From: Endozoicomonas sp. ISHI1
GTDB taxonomy: Bacteria; Pseudomonadota; Gammaproteobacteria; Pseudomonadales; Endozoicomonadaceae
Length of the DNA: 64,000 nucleotides
Direction: 5' to 3'
NCBI RefSeq assembly: GCF_024606225.1
Contig: NZ_JAGRPU010000001.1
Location: forward strand, 248,001 to 312,000
Shown here: positions 11,096 through 21,200 of the stretch, piece by piece
How positions within the stretch are numbered: position 1 is the first letter of the stretch
Layout: each line of letters begins with the position of its first letter
The notes under the pieces: generated by a model
What the model was told of the DNA's origin: nothing
The model's input: only the letters and a program-made list of their open reading frames with translations
Database searches by the model: none
Program-made: the position numbers and the translations under genes

Positions 11096-12589
11096 TCAAG
11101 GTGGATACTCACCACCTAATTGCCGGATCACCTGGTTAAACTTCGCTATCCCGACATCAGGAATTTTATCAGCACCATGACTTTCCAGGTCTTGCCGGGC
11201 CTCACCATAATCCTGCCAGTTGATCATTGACGCTGTATAGAGATGCATTTGATGAAAGACTTTGGTGAGCGCCCGGAACTTCCCCTGTCGACTGGCCTGT
11301 CTAAATCCATTCAAATAACTGTCACGGTGAACCGTTGGCATAATCAGCTTGTGTAATCCCGCTGAGTGCATCTCGGCATTCATCATTATACGGGATAGTC
11401 GGCCATTACCATCATCAAATGGATGACATTCACTCACCAGAAACTGCATAAAAATTGCTTTTTTCAGACCTGCCGATAGCCGCTGCCCTATCTCTAGCCC
11501 TTGGGCTAATGTGCCCTGCAGTTCTTCCGGCGTGACGAACAGGGTATCTCCCGCTTTATTTGGTTTCTCTTTAAACACCCCCGGACGCTTTTCCATACGG
11601 TGATCCATCATTAGCGCATGGCGTGTTTTTAGCAGCTGAATGAACGTCTCAACCGTATCCGGTGTTGCCAGCATCTCCTGATAATCACTGACAAGATCAT
11701 AGACAGCCATAATATCGTGACTATCTTCATGGCGGTTATTGATGGATTCACGGGAGAACACAATCGTTTCTGCTTCATCAATTTCAAACTCTGTGCCTTC
11801 TATATAATTTGAAAAATAACTTTCAAAAAAAGCCAGATTCTTCCAGCTGCGTCCTTGGTAGTCATAAGGCATTTCGTCAAGTTCGCAGCGATTAAGATAG
11901 TTTGCCAGTCCGGCAAACAAATCTACTCGTTCAGAATCAAACGGTTCTCTCTGTGCAGTCGCGATGGCCAGTCGGGTTTGCAATGCTTCCGCCGGATTAT
12001 GAGTTGCCAAAAGAGCACTGACCATTTTATTGAACTTTTCAAACTCCTGCTCCAGCGCAAGGTCGGTAGCCAGATCCCGGGCTTCATCTCTTAACTGGTT
12101 TAACCGAAATTCACCTCCTCGCCTCAGTTCTTTGCATAGTTGCTGTTCAACATACTCAGCCCCCAAAGATTTTACGACGTTGGCAGTTGAACGGGAGGGA
12201 GCAAGATTTTCCAGGCACTGCCGGGCCAGATTACTTCGGAATAATTCTGGCAGAAACTGTTCGCGACCCAGTGCAGGCTCCCCCGGCATCACTTCAATCA
12301 CCATCCCGGCACCCACTATAACCCGTCGACGTTTACTGACCCTGGCAATGATAAACACAGACCCATCGGCAGGCTTAAGTTCACATGCAGTGCGAAAGGC
12401 GATCAGCACATTCTTCCCGAAAAGATAAGAGACCACTTCATACCAACGGTTTGCCAGAAGTTGCGGGATAGCCTCATAATCTGCATCTGTGTAAATTCCC
12501 CGGCGTATCCTGGTTAGTTCACCCTTTTGCACCGCCAGTGCATATTTTTTGGCTTCACTGGCCGTATTTGAGAAAAAAAGCTTTGGCAT
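11096..12589 (-). CDS. Fic-domain protein with N-terminal AbiEi-like winged helix
   Basis: The 497-residue protein carries the Fic catalytic motif HPFDDGNGR in its second half, the signature of enzymes that transfer AMP or another nucleotide moiety to target side chains. Upstream of it is SNYIEG, matching the inhibitory (S/T)xxxE(G/N) helix of class II Fic proteins, so the enzyme is probably auto-inhibited. The first ~90 residues (ending in a RIRRGIYTD segment) resemble the winged-helix part of AbiEi-type antitoxins, suggesting DNA binding and autoregulation; operator-like repeats lie just upstream (12619-12667). The stop codon lies 3 bp from a palindromic element. No separate antitoxin is adjacent. 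Target protein unknown. Confidence 0.88.
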   Translation of the reverse strand: MPKLFFSNTASEAKKYALAVQKGELTRIRRGIYTDADYEAIPQLLANRWYEVVSYLFGKNVLIAFRTACELKPADGSVFIIARVSKRRRVIVGAGMVIEVMPGEPALGREQFLPELFRSNLARQCLENLAPSRSTANVVKSLGAEYVEQQLCKELRRGGEFRLNQLRDEARDLATDLALEQEFEKFNKMVSALLATHNPAEALQTRLAIATAQREPFDSERVDLFAGLANYLNRCELDEMPYDYQGRSWKNLAFFESYFSNYIEGTEFEIDEAETIVFSRESINNRHEDSHDIMAVYDLVSDYQEMLATPDTVETFIQLLKTRHALMMDHRMEKRPGVFKEKPNKAGDTLFVTPEELQGTLAQGLEIGQRLSAGLKKAIFMQFLVSECHPFDDGNGRLSRIMMNAEMHSAGLHKLIMPTVHRDSYLNGFRQASRQGKFRALTKVFHQMHLYTASMINWQDYGEARQDLESHGADKIPDVGIAKFNQVIRQLGGEYPP

Positions 12590-12618
12590 TTAGTCCACAC
12601 TTATTTCATTTTATGGAG

Positions 12619-12667
12619 ATAAGTATAGATTAAATACTGGATAGAGCCAGAATAACTATAGACTAAA
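12619..12667 (-). promoter_or_regulatory. Direct repeats upstream of the Fic gene, putative operator
   Basis: Two 16-bp repeats, ATAAGTATAGATTAAA (12619-12634) and ATAACTATAGACTAAA (12652-12667), are spaced 33 bp apart, about three helical turns. They sit 30-78 bp upstream of the Fic start. Shorter related words (TAGTCCA near 12592 and its inverse TGGACTA near 12679) flank them. The arrangement fits autoregulation by the winged-helix domain of the Fic protein; this is inference. Confidence 0.45.
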
Positions 12668-12813
12668 GGTAATAAATCTGGACTAGTTTGACAGGATCAG
12701 TCATTTAAATCTTGGCTGCTGTAATAGCTTGTACCGCTTCCAGTTGTTTTCCCTCTCGGCGGCTCTATTATCATGGTCGTTCAGTAGCTCTCGTGGTCTA
12801 CTGCCCGATTGAT

Positions 12814-12966
12814 AGGTTCAAGTATATGGAAGATTGGTGGGTTATTGATATTGGTGGAAACAAATATCGAACTGTACTCGGAATTAATTTCAGATCGGGT
12901 AGAGTTTTTGTGAAGTTTTTTGGGACTCATAAAGAGTATGACAAATTTACGAACGAGTATAGATGA
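12814..12966 (+). pseudogene. Truncated HigB-family toxin remnant
   Basis: The last ~50 codons (MEDWWVIDIGGNKYR, then RVFVKFFGTHKEYDKF) match the C-terminal half of HigB mRNA-interferase toxins, which normally show an N-I-x-G-N-K/H-Y-R core and a GTHxEYD end. The first ~45 residues of the family are absent: sequence upstream does not continue the fold. The nearest in-frame ATG is at 12826. The partner antitoxin gene follows at 13214, but a 159-bp palindrome lies between, whereas such pairs are normally only a few bases apart. Probably non-toxic. Confidence 0.7.
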
Positions 12967-13028
12967 TATAGCTAATATGGAGCCTTGAGTTCCCGCCAAA
13001 ACATGCAAAAAGTGAATTGACAATGTTA

Positions 13029-13187
13029 AGTACTCAGCCATACGGAATCGAATATTTCTGGCTTATTGGGCAGGTGCTCTGCAAGGCGCAACGACGGGAA
13101 CATAGCAAGCTATGTGACCAGAGTTGCAACGCAGTCAGAGTGCCTGAACAATGAGTCAGAAAATATGATTTCGTATGGTTGAGTACT
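13029..13187. repeat. 159-bp palindromic element between higB remnant and higA
   Basis: The outer arms (AGTACTCAgCCATACG... and ...CGTATGGTTGAGTACT) form an imperfect inverted repeat of ~30 bp. Inner arms (GGTGCTCTG / CAGAGTGCC) continue the pairing to a centre CATAGCAAGCTATG. This is the same architecture and the same ATAGCnnGCTAT centre as the 167-bp elements, but with different arms. It appears inserted into a toxin-antitoxin operon. Confidence 0.75.
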
Positions 13188-13213
13188 TAGTAGCACTTGA
13201 AAATAGCGAGAAT

Positions 13214-13627
13214 ATGATGACTATATATGAACAAATGAGAGAGTTTGTAGCGTCAGTATCTCATGAAGCTAAAATGAGCTTCGGATTTTCTTTGCCTCTA
13301 TCATCAGAAGCATATTACAACAAAGCTTGTGATTTAATAGAAGAACTTGACTCAAAAAAGGGTACTGATAAAGAAGTTGATTTTATTTATCACTTCATGA
13401 AAATGTGGGAAGATGAAAATCTTGAAGCATTGCCTGAAGCCAGAGGAATAGATTTTCTATTACACTTGATGGAGGTAAACAATTTATCACAATATGATTT
13501 ACCTGAAATTGGTAAGCAACCCTATGTATCAAGAATAATTTCAGGAAAAGCAACGCTTAAATTACATCACATAGATAAATTAAGTGATAGATTTAATGTT
13601 CCCAGATCTATGTTTCTGGATGATTGA
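13214..13627 (+). CDS. higA: HigA-type antitoxin / XRE helix-turn-helix regulator (orphaned)
   Basis: From ATG 13214 the product is 137 residues. The C-terminal ~60 residues (LLHLMEVNNLSQYDLPEI, then VSRIISGKATL) form a Cro/C1-type helix-turn-helix as in the larger HigA antitoxins that pair with HigB; the N-terminal half is the helical toxin-binding/dimer region. An in-frame ATG at 13175 exists but lies inside the arm of the upstream palindrome. ATG 13214 has a purine-rich AGCGAG about 5 bp upstream and is preferred. Its cognate toxin is truncated, so this may persist only as a regulator. Confidence 0.75.
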   Translation: MMTIYEQMREFVASVSHEAKMSFGFSLPLSSEAYYNKACDLIEELDSKKGTDKEVDFIYHFMKMWEDENLEALPEARGIDFLLHLMEVNNLSQYDLPEIGKQPYVSRIISGKATLKLHHIDKLSDRFNVPRSMFLDD

Positions 13628-13667
13628 GAGCACTCCCAATATAATTAACTCCAGCACCTGCCAAATA

Positions 13668-13701
13668 AGGATAAGATTGCACTCAGCCGCAATCTTATCC
13701 T
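13668..13701 (+). terminator. Hairpin downstream of higA
   Basis: A perfect 13-bp stem (AGGATAAGATTGC / GCAATCTTATCCT) with an 8-nt loop lies 41 bp after the higA stop. It is followed by GTTGTTG rather than a clean T-run, so terminator activity is probable but not certain. Confidence 0.5.
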
Positions 13702-13799
13702 GTTGTTGCGTACAGATTCTGCTGCCTGTTTTGTGCAACAGTGGATCACCGCATCATTGGTGTAACATCGCCTCTTGATGTTATATCCGGGTGAAGATG

Positions 13800-16700
13800 T
13801 CACTCACCAATAAGCCACTGAACCACTTTCAGGTGTCTTCCACATGAGGCAAAATGCAGTGCTGTCAAGCCGCTGCTTCGGGTGTTCAGTTTTGCCCCAC
13901 ATTTCATCACCAGTGCCTGGACCGCTTCAAGGTTTCCCTTTAAAGCTGCAAAGTGCAATGGGGTTAGCAAAAGAGGTTCATCAATACTGCTAAAAGATGC
14001 GACACCAAAACGCTTTGGCAACAACCCAATGATTTTTGTAAGATATTCGGGTTTGCCTTCTTGCCCAAGTAGTTCTATTAATTCGGGGGAGTTAATGGCA
14101 GCGGCCATAAACAACGGGGTAACACCATTCTTATTAGCAGGTGCCAAGTTAACGCCTGTTATTTTTAGCCACTTTACCGTTTCAACTTGACCGGTATGAG
14201 TTGCAGAATGCAGAGGTGTTTCCCCACTCGCAGTCTCTATTTCTAAACTGATCCCTGCGACCTGATTGAGCAATCTTATCGCCTCAATATTTCCATACTT
14301 GGCAGCGATATGCATTGCAGTTACTCCATTGACGGTTGGGTTGCAATCACATTTGCACTGTTTCAGGGATTCAAAAATGCGTTCAAGCGTATTACGTGAT
14401 CCCATAGCTGAGACAACATGCAGTACCGCAATACCGGAGTGATTAGTTGTATCTGGTCTGCAGGAGTGATCCAGAAGGAACGCTATCATTGTTTCTCTGT
14501 TGAAAAGTGCAGCGAGGTGCAGAGGCGTGTTCCCCGATACATCTTTGTCTTCCCTGTTGGCGGGGGATAGCAATAGAGCAGCTATTTCTTTGTGTCCGTA
14601 GAGGGCAGCAACATGCAAGGGAGTGTAGCCCGACATAGCGGATCGAGTACCCGTATATTTATTGTTATTCAGAATGTCTCTGACTCTGTTTACATCCCCC
14701 TCTCTGGCAGCTCGATGAAGTGTCGAATAGCCATATTGATCAATGTGCATGGATTCCAGATCAATTGCTATGGGTATTGCCAGATGAGTACGGTCAGGAG
14801 CCTTGGGATTTTGCTGGTCAACGTCCTTTTCAGATACAGAAAGCCCGAGGTACTTGTGCCCTCTGAATTTGGCCAGATCTCCAGCCATATAACCGTCTTT
14901 TGTCAACTGTTTTTGATCAGCGCCTGCGGCAATGAGTTTGGCAACAGTCTTTCTATGACCGTACCAGGCAGCAATATGCAATGCACTGTGTCCACTGCTA
15001 ATAAGGACATTCAGATCAATCGGTCTATACGCCAGACTGTTGAAGCTTCCAGTGATACTAAAGACATCCAGATCATTCAGTCTATGGGCCAGCAGTGCCT
15101 CAAGACTGTTGAGGCTTCCAGTGGCTGCTGCATAGTGGACCGGGTAGATTCCGTAGGCGGATGAATCGATACTGGCTCCCCACTCCAGCAGTTTGTTTAC
15201 CATAGCGCCCTGATTGCTCCAGGCTGCCACATGAAGAGGGGTTATTCTTAAGCGGTGTTGCCCTGTCAGGCTGGCATTGTGCTGAAGCAGTTGTTCGGCA
15301 ATGGTTTCCCGGCCAAAAAACGCAGCCCAATGCAAGGGGGTATAATCGACACTGTCTTTGGCATCGACATTCGAACCATGTTCCAGTATGTATCTGACAG
15401 TATCTTCATTGCCAGAGTAGACCGCCAGATGTAACGGGGTTCGTTCGTTGATATCTCGCGCATTTAATAGCGTTCCGGCCTTCTCGCTGTGCAATTGCAG
15501 CCATAACCAAACCCAGCCGGAGTTCCCGTTTCGAGCCCAGCGATGCAAAGCAGTCTGCCCCAGTTCATCGATTTCTTTTTCCTGTCGCCTCTCCCCGATA
15601 AATTTATACCAGATGCTTCCCAGAATATGCCCGGTATAAAAGGCGATAAACTGCTTTTGAAGTGTATGTAACCGAGAGTCATCCCCGTTTACAATTTCTT
15701 TGATTTTCTCGTTAAAAACCGTTTTATAGATTTTGCTGAACTCTCTCAACCAGTGGTTGCAACCTTGCTCGGGGTCTAAGCCAAAGTCATTATTTAGTTG
15801 TCTGAATAAGCTACCAAAAACGTCCTCTGCGGCAACTCCGCCTGCCTTGGCGTCTTCGATCACTGCCGAAAAACGATGGCTGATAAAATCCGAAAACTGT
15901 TTGACCTTTCCCGGACGGATATCAAGAAACTGTTCTTTAAATGTCTTCTTTTCCTGCCCAGACAGTGCGTTAGAAATGGCTTTTATCAATTCTTCGTCCT
16001 GCTCCGGGCTATAGGTACTGACGTCGCTGGCAGAGGTAAACAACAGGAAGGGTTTACCTTGTTCTTTTTGTGCCTTGAGACGGTTGGCCAATGTTTGAAG
16101 CGACTGAGTCAAGTGGGCAGATGATTCATCTGTGACCAGTTCCCGCTGCCATTCTTCCAAAATTTTAAGCTGCCTGTTCATAAGCTCTTTTTTTATAGAA
16201 TTCTCCAGGGCATAACGACTTGAATCAGTCTCTATTTGCTGCCTCCCCACTACCCCATCCAGAATCGCATCAAATTTGTTGTATACCAGTAAAACACGCT
16301 CTGGCGGGTGTCCATGGTTCAGCAGGTTCTGTAGTTCGATTTGATCTTCCAAACTCATTTCATTGGCCATAACCATTATGACGACTTCGTTATCTTTGAT
16401 GGGGTGATTGTCCAACTCAAGAAAACTGTCCGTGCTTAGGGAAGGCCTCCCATAACCGGGTAATGCCCGAATCTTGATATACGGCGGCAGGTCAAAATCA
16501 TCTTCGTGATGTGATACATGCGTCAGTTGGGCAGCAAAGTGGTTAATTTGCAGAAATCGATTGGCCAGAGAAGATTTCCCGACATTGGTTTGACCAATAA
16601 AAGTAATGGTGACAGGCTCAGAACTTCCTGCTGCATCGGTTGTTCCCGATGCTGGAGGTGGGGCGTTATTGATCGGGTCAGGCTCGGCACCGTCCTGGTC

Positions 16701-18011
16701 TGATCGGTTGTTCTGCTGGGCACCCGATGAATCCTGACTCTGTTCGCCATGGTCTTCGTGGTTGCCAGATTGTTCTGCCGCCCCAACTCTTCCTTGATGT
16801 TCATTCTTGCCGTTGTCATCAGAAAACCGAATCAACCCTTGTTCCGGATCATGTCTGATCGGCACTGATTGGCTTGACGGTGCGCCGTACTGATTTTGAT
16901 CATTGCTACCGGGCACTTTTCCTGAACTGGCTTCCTTTTTTTTTCCTTTACCATTATGTGCAGTGATAATGGAGTGATCGGGAGTCATGGCTGCCTGTAA
17001 GCTGAACCATTCCAGCTCCAGTGAAAATGAATGGTCAGGCTGCTCCAACACATCGGCCAGTTGTTTCTCAATTCGCACCCTACTCTCTTCATCCATAGGA
17101 TTTTGTTCAGCTGTAGCCAGAATATCCAGCAATTGCTGAATAAACGTTTCCCGGCCATTAAGCCTGTACGCCAGCTTCTGCAACAGTTGTCGGCTATTGG
17201 TCAGGTCTTCAGCCAGCTCTTGCAGTTCCCATGAATGAATGGGCAGGCGGGCTATGGATTCGCCATTCAGCTGAATATTTAATATTGTGCCAGAGTCATA
17301 ATCCGGCTCACCCATCAGCCAGTGGTGCCATTGGCTGCCTGGAATCTGGTATTGCCAATCGGGTGGCAGTTTAATAAAGGGAAGCAAGACCATGGTGATG
17401 CCGCTCTGATCAACAAAAGGTGGCCGGAAGGGATATTTGAAGAAGCTGTCTTCATCTGAATCCGGTCCAATGCCTCCGGTTTGCAGGTTGTGTGGTGAAA
17501 GCTTACTGGGTAGACCTATAGGTGGGATAAGGGTGTTTTTATTTTGCTCTTTTTTCTTTGGGTCATTCTGGCGGGTGACCAGAAAGGGTTCCTGAGAATA
17601 CAGGACACGCTGGTAGTTATACGGCTGTTGGTTGATAACCTCAGTGGGGCAGATGTAGGTTTTTTCCAAATGCAGTGTCGTTTGCCCGTGAGTCAGTAGC
17701 AATTGGTGTGGTCTTTTTTTCGTCTGATCGTAGGCAGTCAGCAATACACTGTAAGCGTCTGCTTTGAGCTGTTGGCTGCACACCGTGAATACCTGACCAG
17801 GGCGGGCTGTGATGGTTATTTGTGATTCAGGGGCTGTCCCGGATCTTATTTGACTGTTTTGTGGCTCTACCGGTTGAGCCCTTAAAAGGAGTTTCAATCC
17901 TTGCCCATGACTCTGTAGCTTTGGTGGTTGCCAATGGAGCCAGGCTGATGCGTGGGGTGGTAAAGAAAGACAAAATACAAAAGACAGTGCACTTATGATC
18001 AGGTTGCGCAT
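13800..18011 (-). CDS. Exported GTPase-ankyrin protein
   Basis: 1,403 residues. Residues 1-23 form a signal peptide ending near AxASA. Residues ~190-340 hold the module shared with the four large genes that follow (RPPF, LLPxxxLPxxW, HWLMGEPDYDSG, GRETFIQQLL). A low-complexity N/Q/D/S linker follows. The GTPase domain has G1 GQTNVGKS (473-480), a G3-like PGYGRPS (518-524) and G4 NKFD (578-581), as in TRAFAC/IRG-like septin or GIMA-class GTPases. From ~815 to the end there are about 15 ankyrin repeats (TPLHLAVYSGNED and so on). A eukaryote-directed effector acting outside the cell or in a host is likely; the secretion route is not visible beyond the signal peptide. A 5' fragment of a duplicate survives at 27490-27750. 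Confidence 0.82.
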   Translation of the reverse strand: MRNLIISALSFVFCLSLPPHASAWLHWQPPKLQSHGQGLKLLLRAQPVEPQNSQIRSGTAPESQITITARPGQVFTVCSQQLKADAYSVLLTAYDQTKKRPHQLLLTHGQTTLHLEKTYICPTEVINQQPYNYQRVLYSQEPFLVTRQNDPKKKEQNKNTLIPPIGLPSKLSPHNLQTGGIGPDSDEDSFFKYPFRPPFVDQSGITMVLLPFIKLPPDWQYQIPGSQWHHWLMGEPDYDSGTILNIQLNGESIARLPIHSWELQELAEDLTNSRQLLQKLAYRLNGRETFIQQLLDILATAEQNPMDEESRVRIEKQLADVLEQPDHSFSLELEWFSLQAAMTPDHSIITAHNGKGKKKEASSGKVPGSNDQNQYGAPSSQSVPIRHDPEQGLIRFSDDNGKNEHQGRVGAAEQSGNHEDHGEQSQDSSGAQQNNRSDQDGAEPDPINNAPPPASGTTDAAGSSEPVTITFIGQTNVGKSSLANRFLQINHFAAQLTHVSHHEDDFDLPPYIKIRALPGYGRPSLSTDSFLELDNHPIKDNEVVIMVMANEMSLEDQIELQNLLNHGHPPERVLLVYNKFDAILDGVVGRQQIETDSSRYALENSIKKELMNRQLKILEEWQRELVTDESSAHLTQSLQTLANRLKAQKEQGKPFLLFTSASDVSTYSPEQDEELIKAISNALSGQEKKTFKEQFLDIRPGKVKQFSDFISHRFSAVIEDAKAGGVAAEDVFGSLFRQLNNDFGLDPEQGCNHWLREFSKIYKTVFNEKIKEIVNGDDSRLHTLQKQFIAFYTGHILGSIWYKFIGERRQEKEIDELGQTALHRWARNGNSGWVWLWLQLHSEKAGTLLNARDINERTPLHLAVYSGNEDTVRYILEHGSNVDAKDSVDYTPLHWAAFFGRETIAEQLLQHNASLTGQHRLRITPLHVAAWSNQGAMVNKLLEWGASIDSSAYGIYPVHYAAATGSLNSLEALLAHRLNDLDVFSITGSFNSLAYRPIDLNVLISSGHSALHIAAWYGHRKTVAKLIAAGADQKQLTKDGYMAGDLAKFRGHKYLGLSVSEKDVDQQNPKAPDRTHLAIPIAIDLESMHIDQYGYSTLHRAAREGDVNRVRDILNNNKYTGTRSAMSGYTPLHVAALYGHKEIAALLLSPANREDKDVSGNTPLHLAALFNRETMIAFLLDHSCRPDTTNHSGIAVLHVVSAMGSRNTLERIFESLKQCKCDCNPTVNGVTAMHIAAKYGNIEAIRLLNQVAGISLEIETASGETPLHSATHTGQVETVKWLKITGVNLAPANKNGVTPLFMAAAINSPELIELLGQEGKPEYLTKIIGLLPKRFGVASFSSIDEPLLLTPLHFAALKGNLEAVQALVMKCGAKLNTRSSGLTALHFASCGRHLKVVQWLIGE

Positions 18012-18052
18012 GGCGGCTTTTTACTTCGTACCGGCAAAACTCTCTCAAGCAT

Positions 18053-18262
18053 AGCCTCGTTTTGTCTCGTGTATAGCACTAGTCTCTTCCAAAATTGATG
18101 CAGCTATTTTTCGGCGTGCTACCTGAAGTCTAAAGTCGAGAAACGTTGGTGAAAAGGCGTTTATTCAGGATGGGAAGATCAAAGGTACTGCGCCGGGTTT
18201 GGCGCAGTACGAGGTGGAGGTTTGAAATAATCAAGAATCGGTTCTCCGCGCAATTTTATTGC
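18053..18262. repeat. 3'-flank duplication, copy 1
   Basis: This stretch downstream of the RING-ankyrin gene recurs with high identity at about 27790-28000 and 31312-31494. All three contain AAAATTGATGCAGCTATTT and GTCGAGAAACGTTGG or near variants. It marks the segmental duplication that produced the three related ankyrin genes. No gene was recognised in it. Confidence 0.8.
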
Positions 18263-21200
18263 TCACTGTTGAAGGCTGCCCGATGGTTGGGCTTCATAGT
18301 CTTCAAGAAGTTTCTGGCACTTTCTGTGGCCAAGCTTGATAGCCAAGTCAAGAGCCGTCTCGCCATCGTTATCCTTCTCTTTGGCCAGTAAGCGGTCAAA
18401 GTTCAGCAATGTCTGGATGGCCTCTGTTTGACCATTACGAGCAGCCTCGTGGAGAGCCGTATTGCCATTGTTAGCCTTCTCATTGGCCAGTGAGCGGTCA
18501 AAGTTCAGCAATGTCTTGATGGCCTCTGTTTGGCCATTACGAGCAGCCTCGTGGAGAGCCGTCCAACCATCGTTATCCTTTTCTTTGGCCAGTGAACGGT
18601 CAAAGTCCAGCAATATCTGGATGGCCTCTGTTTGGCCATTAAGAGCAGCTTTGTGGAGAGCCGTCCAACCATCGTTATCCTTCTCTTTGGCCAGTGCGAG
18701 GTCAAAGTCCAGCAATTCCCTGATCAACCTTGTTTTGCCAGTTTGGACAGCATAGTAAAAATCCCGAAGGCGCTGGGATCGGTCACTGTCAGACAATACC
18801 CTGGCATTGACGGTCTCTGTGTGGCCTTGACTGGTAGCAAAGCGGGGTGATTTTGCTCTATCAGGCGACGAGCTTTTTCCTTCTGGCTTCACTTTAGGCC
18901 GACTATCAAACACTTCCGTCACAACAATATTAGGCAGTCGAATGGTTGTTAATTGATTCGCTGAAATACTCTTGCGGCAGTGAGAACACTGTTTTTTGCC
19001 TGCTACCCAACGGGCAATACAATCTTTATGGAAGAGTTGACCGCAACAGAGAGTGGCCGCAACATTTTCAGCCATTGCCTCCATACAAATTGGACACTCC
19101 ATATGAGCCACTGCGTCATGAGCCACTGCGTCTGAAAACTCCTGAGTTGGTGGCAATGAAGCAATTTCTGATGATGTGGTTTTTTGACTGAATATCGGCT
19201 TAAGCAGCCCCAGAACCTGTCTGAGTTTGAGGTCTTTTTCAAGATAAGAAGAAACACGAGCATAATCGTATAAGTGCCTCCAGCCAAGTTCGCCAAAGAG
19301 ATGTTTATCAAGCAGCTCATTGGCCACAGCATCTGATAAACCATGTAAAAGCCAGGAAAAAATAGTACCGACGCTGATACCTCGATCAACCAATATATGA
19401 AAAGGCGTAAAACCAGCAATATTGGCTTTTGACAGCATGGCTGGCGTAATGGTTTCAGCATTGCGTTCGAAGATTGCTGCAATATCTTCAGGTGAGCTGT
19501 TTCTTGCGATTTCGTGTAACTGGTTTTCACCACTGGCGACAGTGACTATGGATTTTTCTGTGATGCTCATAGCCTCTGAAGATTTTTCAGCCTTTGCAAT
19601 GGCGACTTCCGAAGTCGTTGCTTTCGATATAACAGTTTTGGGTGCTGCCAGACTTTTTGTATCTTTACTTGATTCAAATACCCCAGGTTCATCTTCTTCC
19701 GGTACAAACAGTGGCAAAGCTGATGGCTTTGATGAACCCAAAGGCTCTGCAAGCGGTGCCGAAGATCCAACAAATGATGGATCAAGTTTCTCTCGCTCTT
19801 CCTTCAACCAGCCAAGTCGCAGTGACCTGACTTGAAGCAGCTCAGCCTGTTGAAACAGCTCGTCCCAACTGAGTTCAGGGTTGATCTCCAGAAGTGTTTT
19901 CAGAAGCTGCTGATGCTCAGGGTCACCCAGACGGTACCAAGACAATGCAGCTGCAGGAGAAGCATGCTGTAACAACATCTGAAGTACAGAGACACCGGCA
20001 TGGTTGGTTGTTAATCCTGTGAGATAATCAAAGTAACCGCTGTCCAGAAATGCTTTGGTCAGTGCGATATCACCTCTGGCAAAAAGAAGATGCAGCGGGG
20101 TATAGCCATCAATGGTTCGTTTTCTGCCTAAAGCCCTAGAGTAAAGGTAAATGGCACCACAGCCGTCATTAAACCGTTGAATGGTAGATGAAGAACCCTG
20201 CTCAAACAGTATGTGCAGTGGCGTTTCGCCATTATGGGCTACAGCCCCCAGCATAGCATCGCTCATCAGGGAATAATTCTTGTCAATAAAATGATAAATC
20301 AGCGGGGTACTGCCACTGGCAAAAAGAATATGCATCAGATTCACGCCACTGAAATCCTGCATTGCCAGATCCTGGCTAACAGGTCTGCCTGTCTGATTTT
20401 GTAATCTTTGAAACACTTCCGCCACTGCCCGGAAGAAATTCCGGTGATAAAGAATATGAAGCAGGGTTGAACCTCGGTGGTTCTGCCGGGACTGCAATTC
20501 CCAGGTAATCATCTTGCCAATAAATTGAATGGTTTCAATGATGGCCTGTTCTGACTGATATTGAAACAGGTAATGTGCTGAGGTACAGCCGCAATTGTCT
20601 GGAAGCTCTATTAGTGCAGCTGTTACCCAATGTTTGAAACGCCGAAGAAACCACCGAATGACTGCCGGTGAAGTATATTGAGCCAGATCATGAAGCACGG
20701 TTCTGTGGTTACGATCTGACTGATTTAAATCCTCAGCGACTATCGGTAAATCGAATTGTTGTAAAAGGTCGAGCAGGGTTTCTTCCGTTCCGAAACGAAT
20801 CATAAAACGGAACAGAGTCAGAGTATTGTCCATTAAAGGTGTTCCCGGTACCTGCCCTCTGTATTTAGCGCAATGACTTTGGGTATGGCTTTGTAGCATT
20901 TCCTGGCGCGCGTCAAGGGTACCTGCAATGGGTCTGAATTGTTGACACCGATCGCATCTTATCCAGTGCCTTTCTGCGTGAGGCAGTACTTCCTGAAGTA
21001 GAAACCCGCTTTGTTCGCAATCCGTACAAGATAGCCTTAAACCGGCTTCTGACGCACACCTGTGCAGATTCGCTAACACCTGTCGTTTGCTGACATGATA
21101 TTCGGTTTGAAGCAGCCTGATGGTGTAATACTCAAGATCCCCGGACAATGTATTATGACTGTCATCGGTAGGTTTGTTATCAGGTTCTGGATAATTCTGC

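Noticed and set aside
18462-18755. Plus-strand open frames within the ankyrin genes (also at 28200-28725, 31547-32735)
   Set aside because: They are repetitive mirror frames of the minus-strand ankyrin repeats, created by the repeat composition, without ribosome sites.
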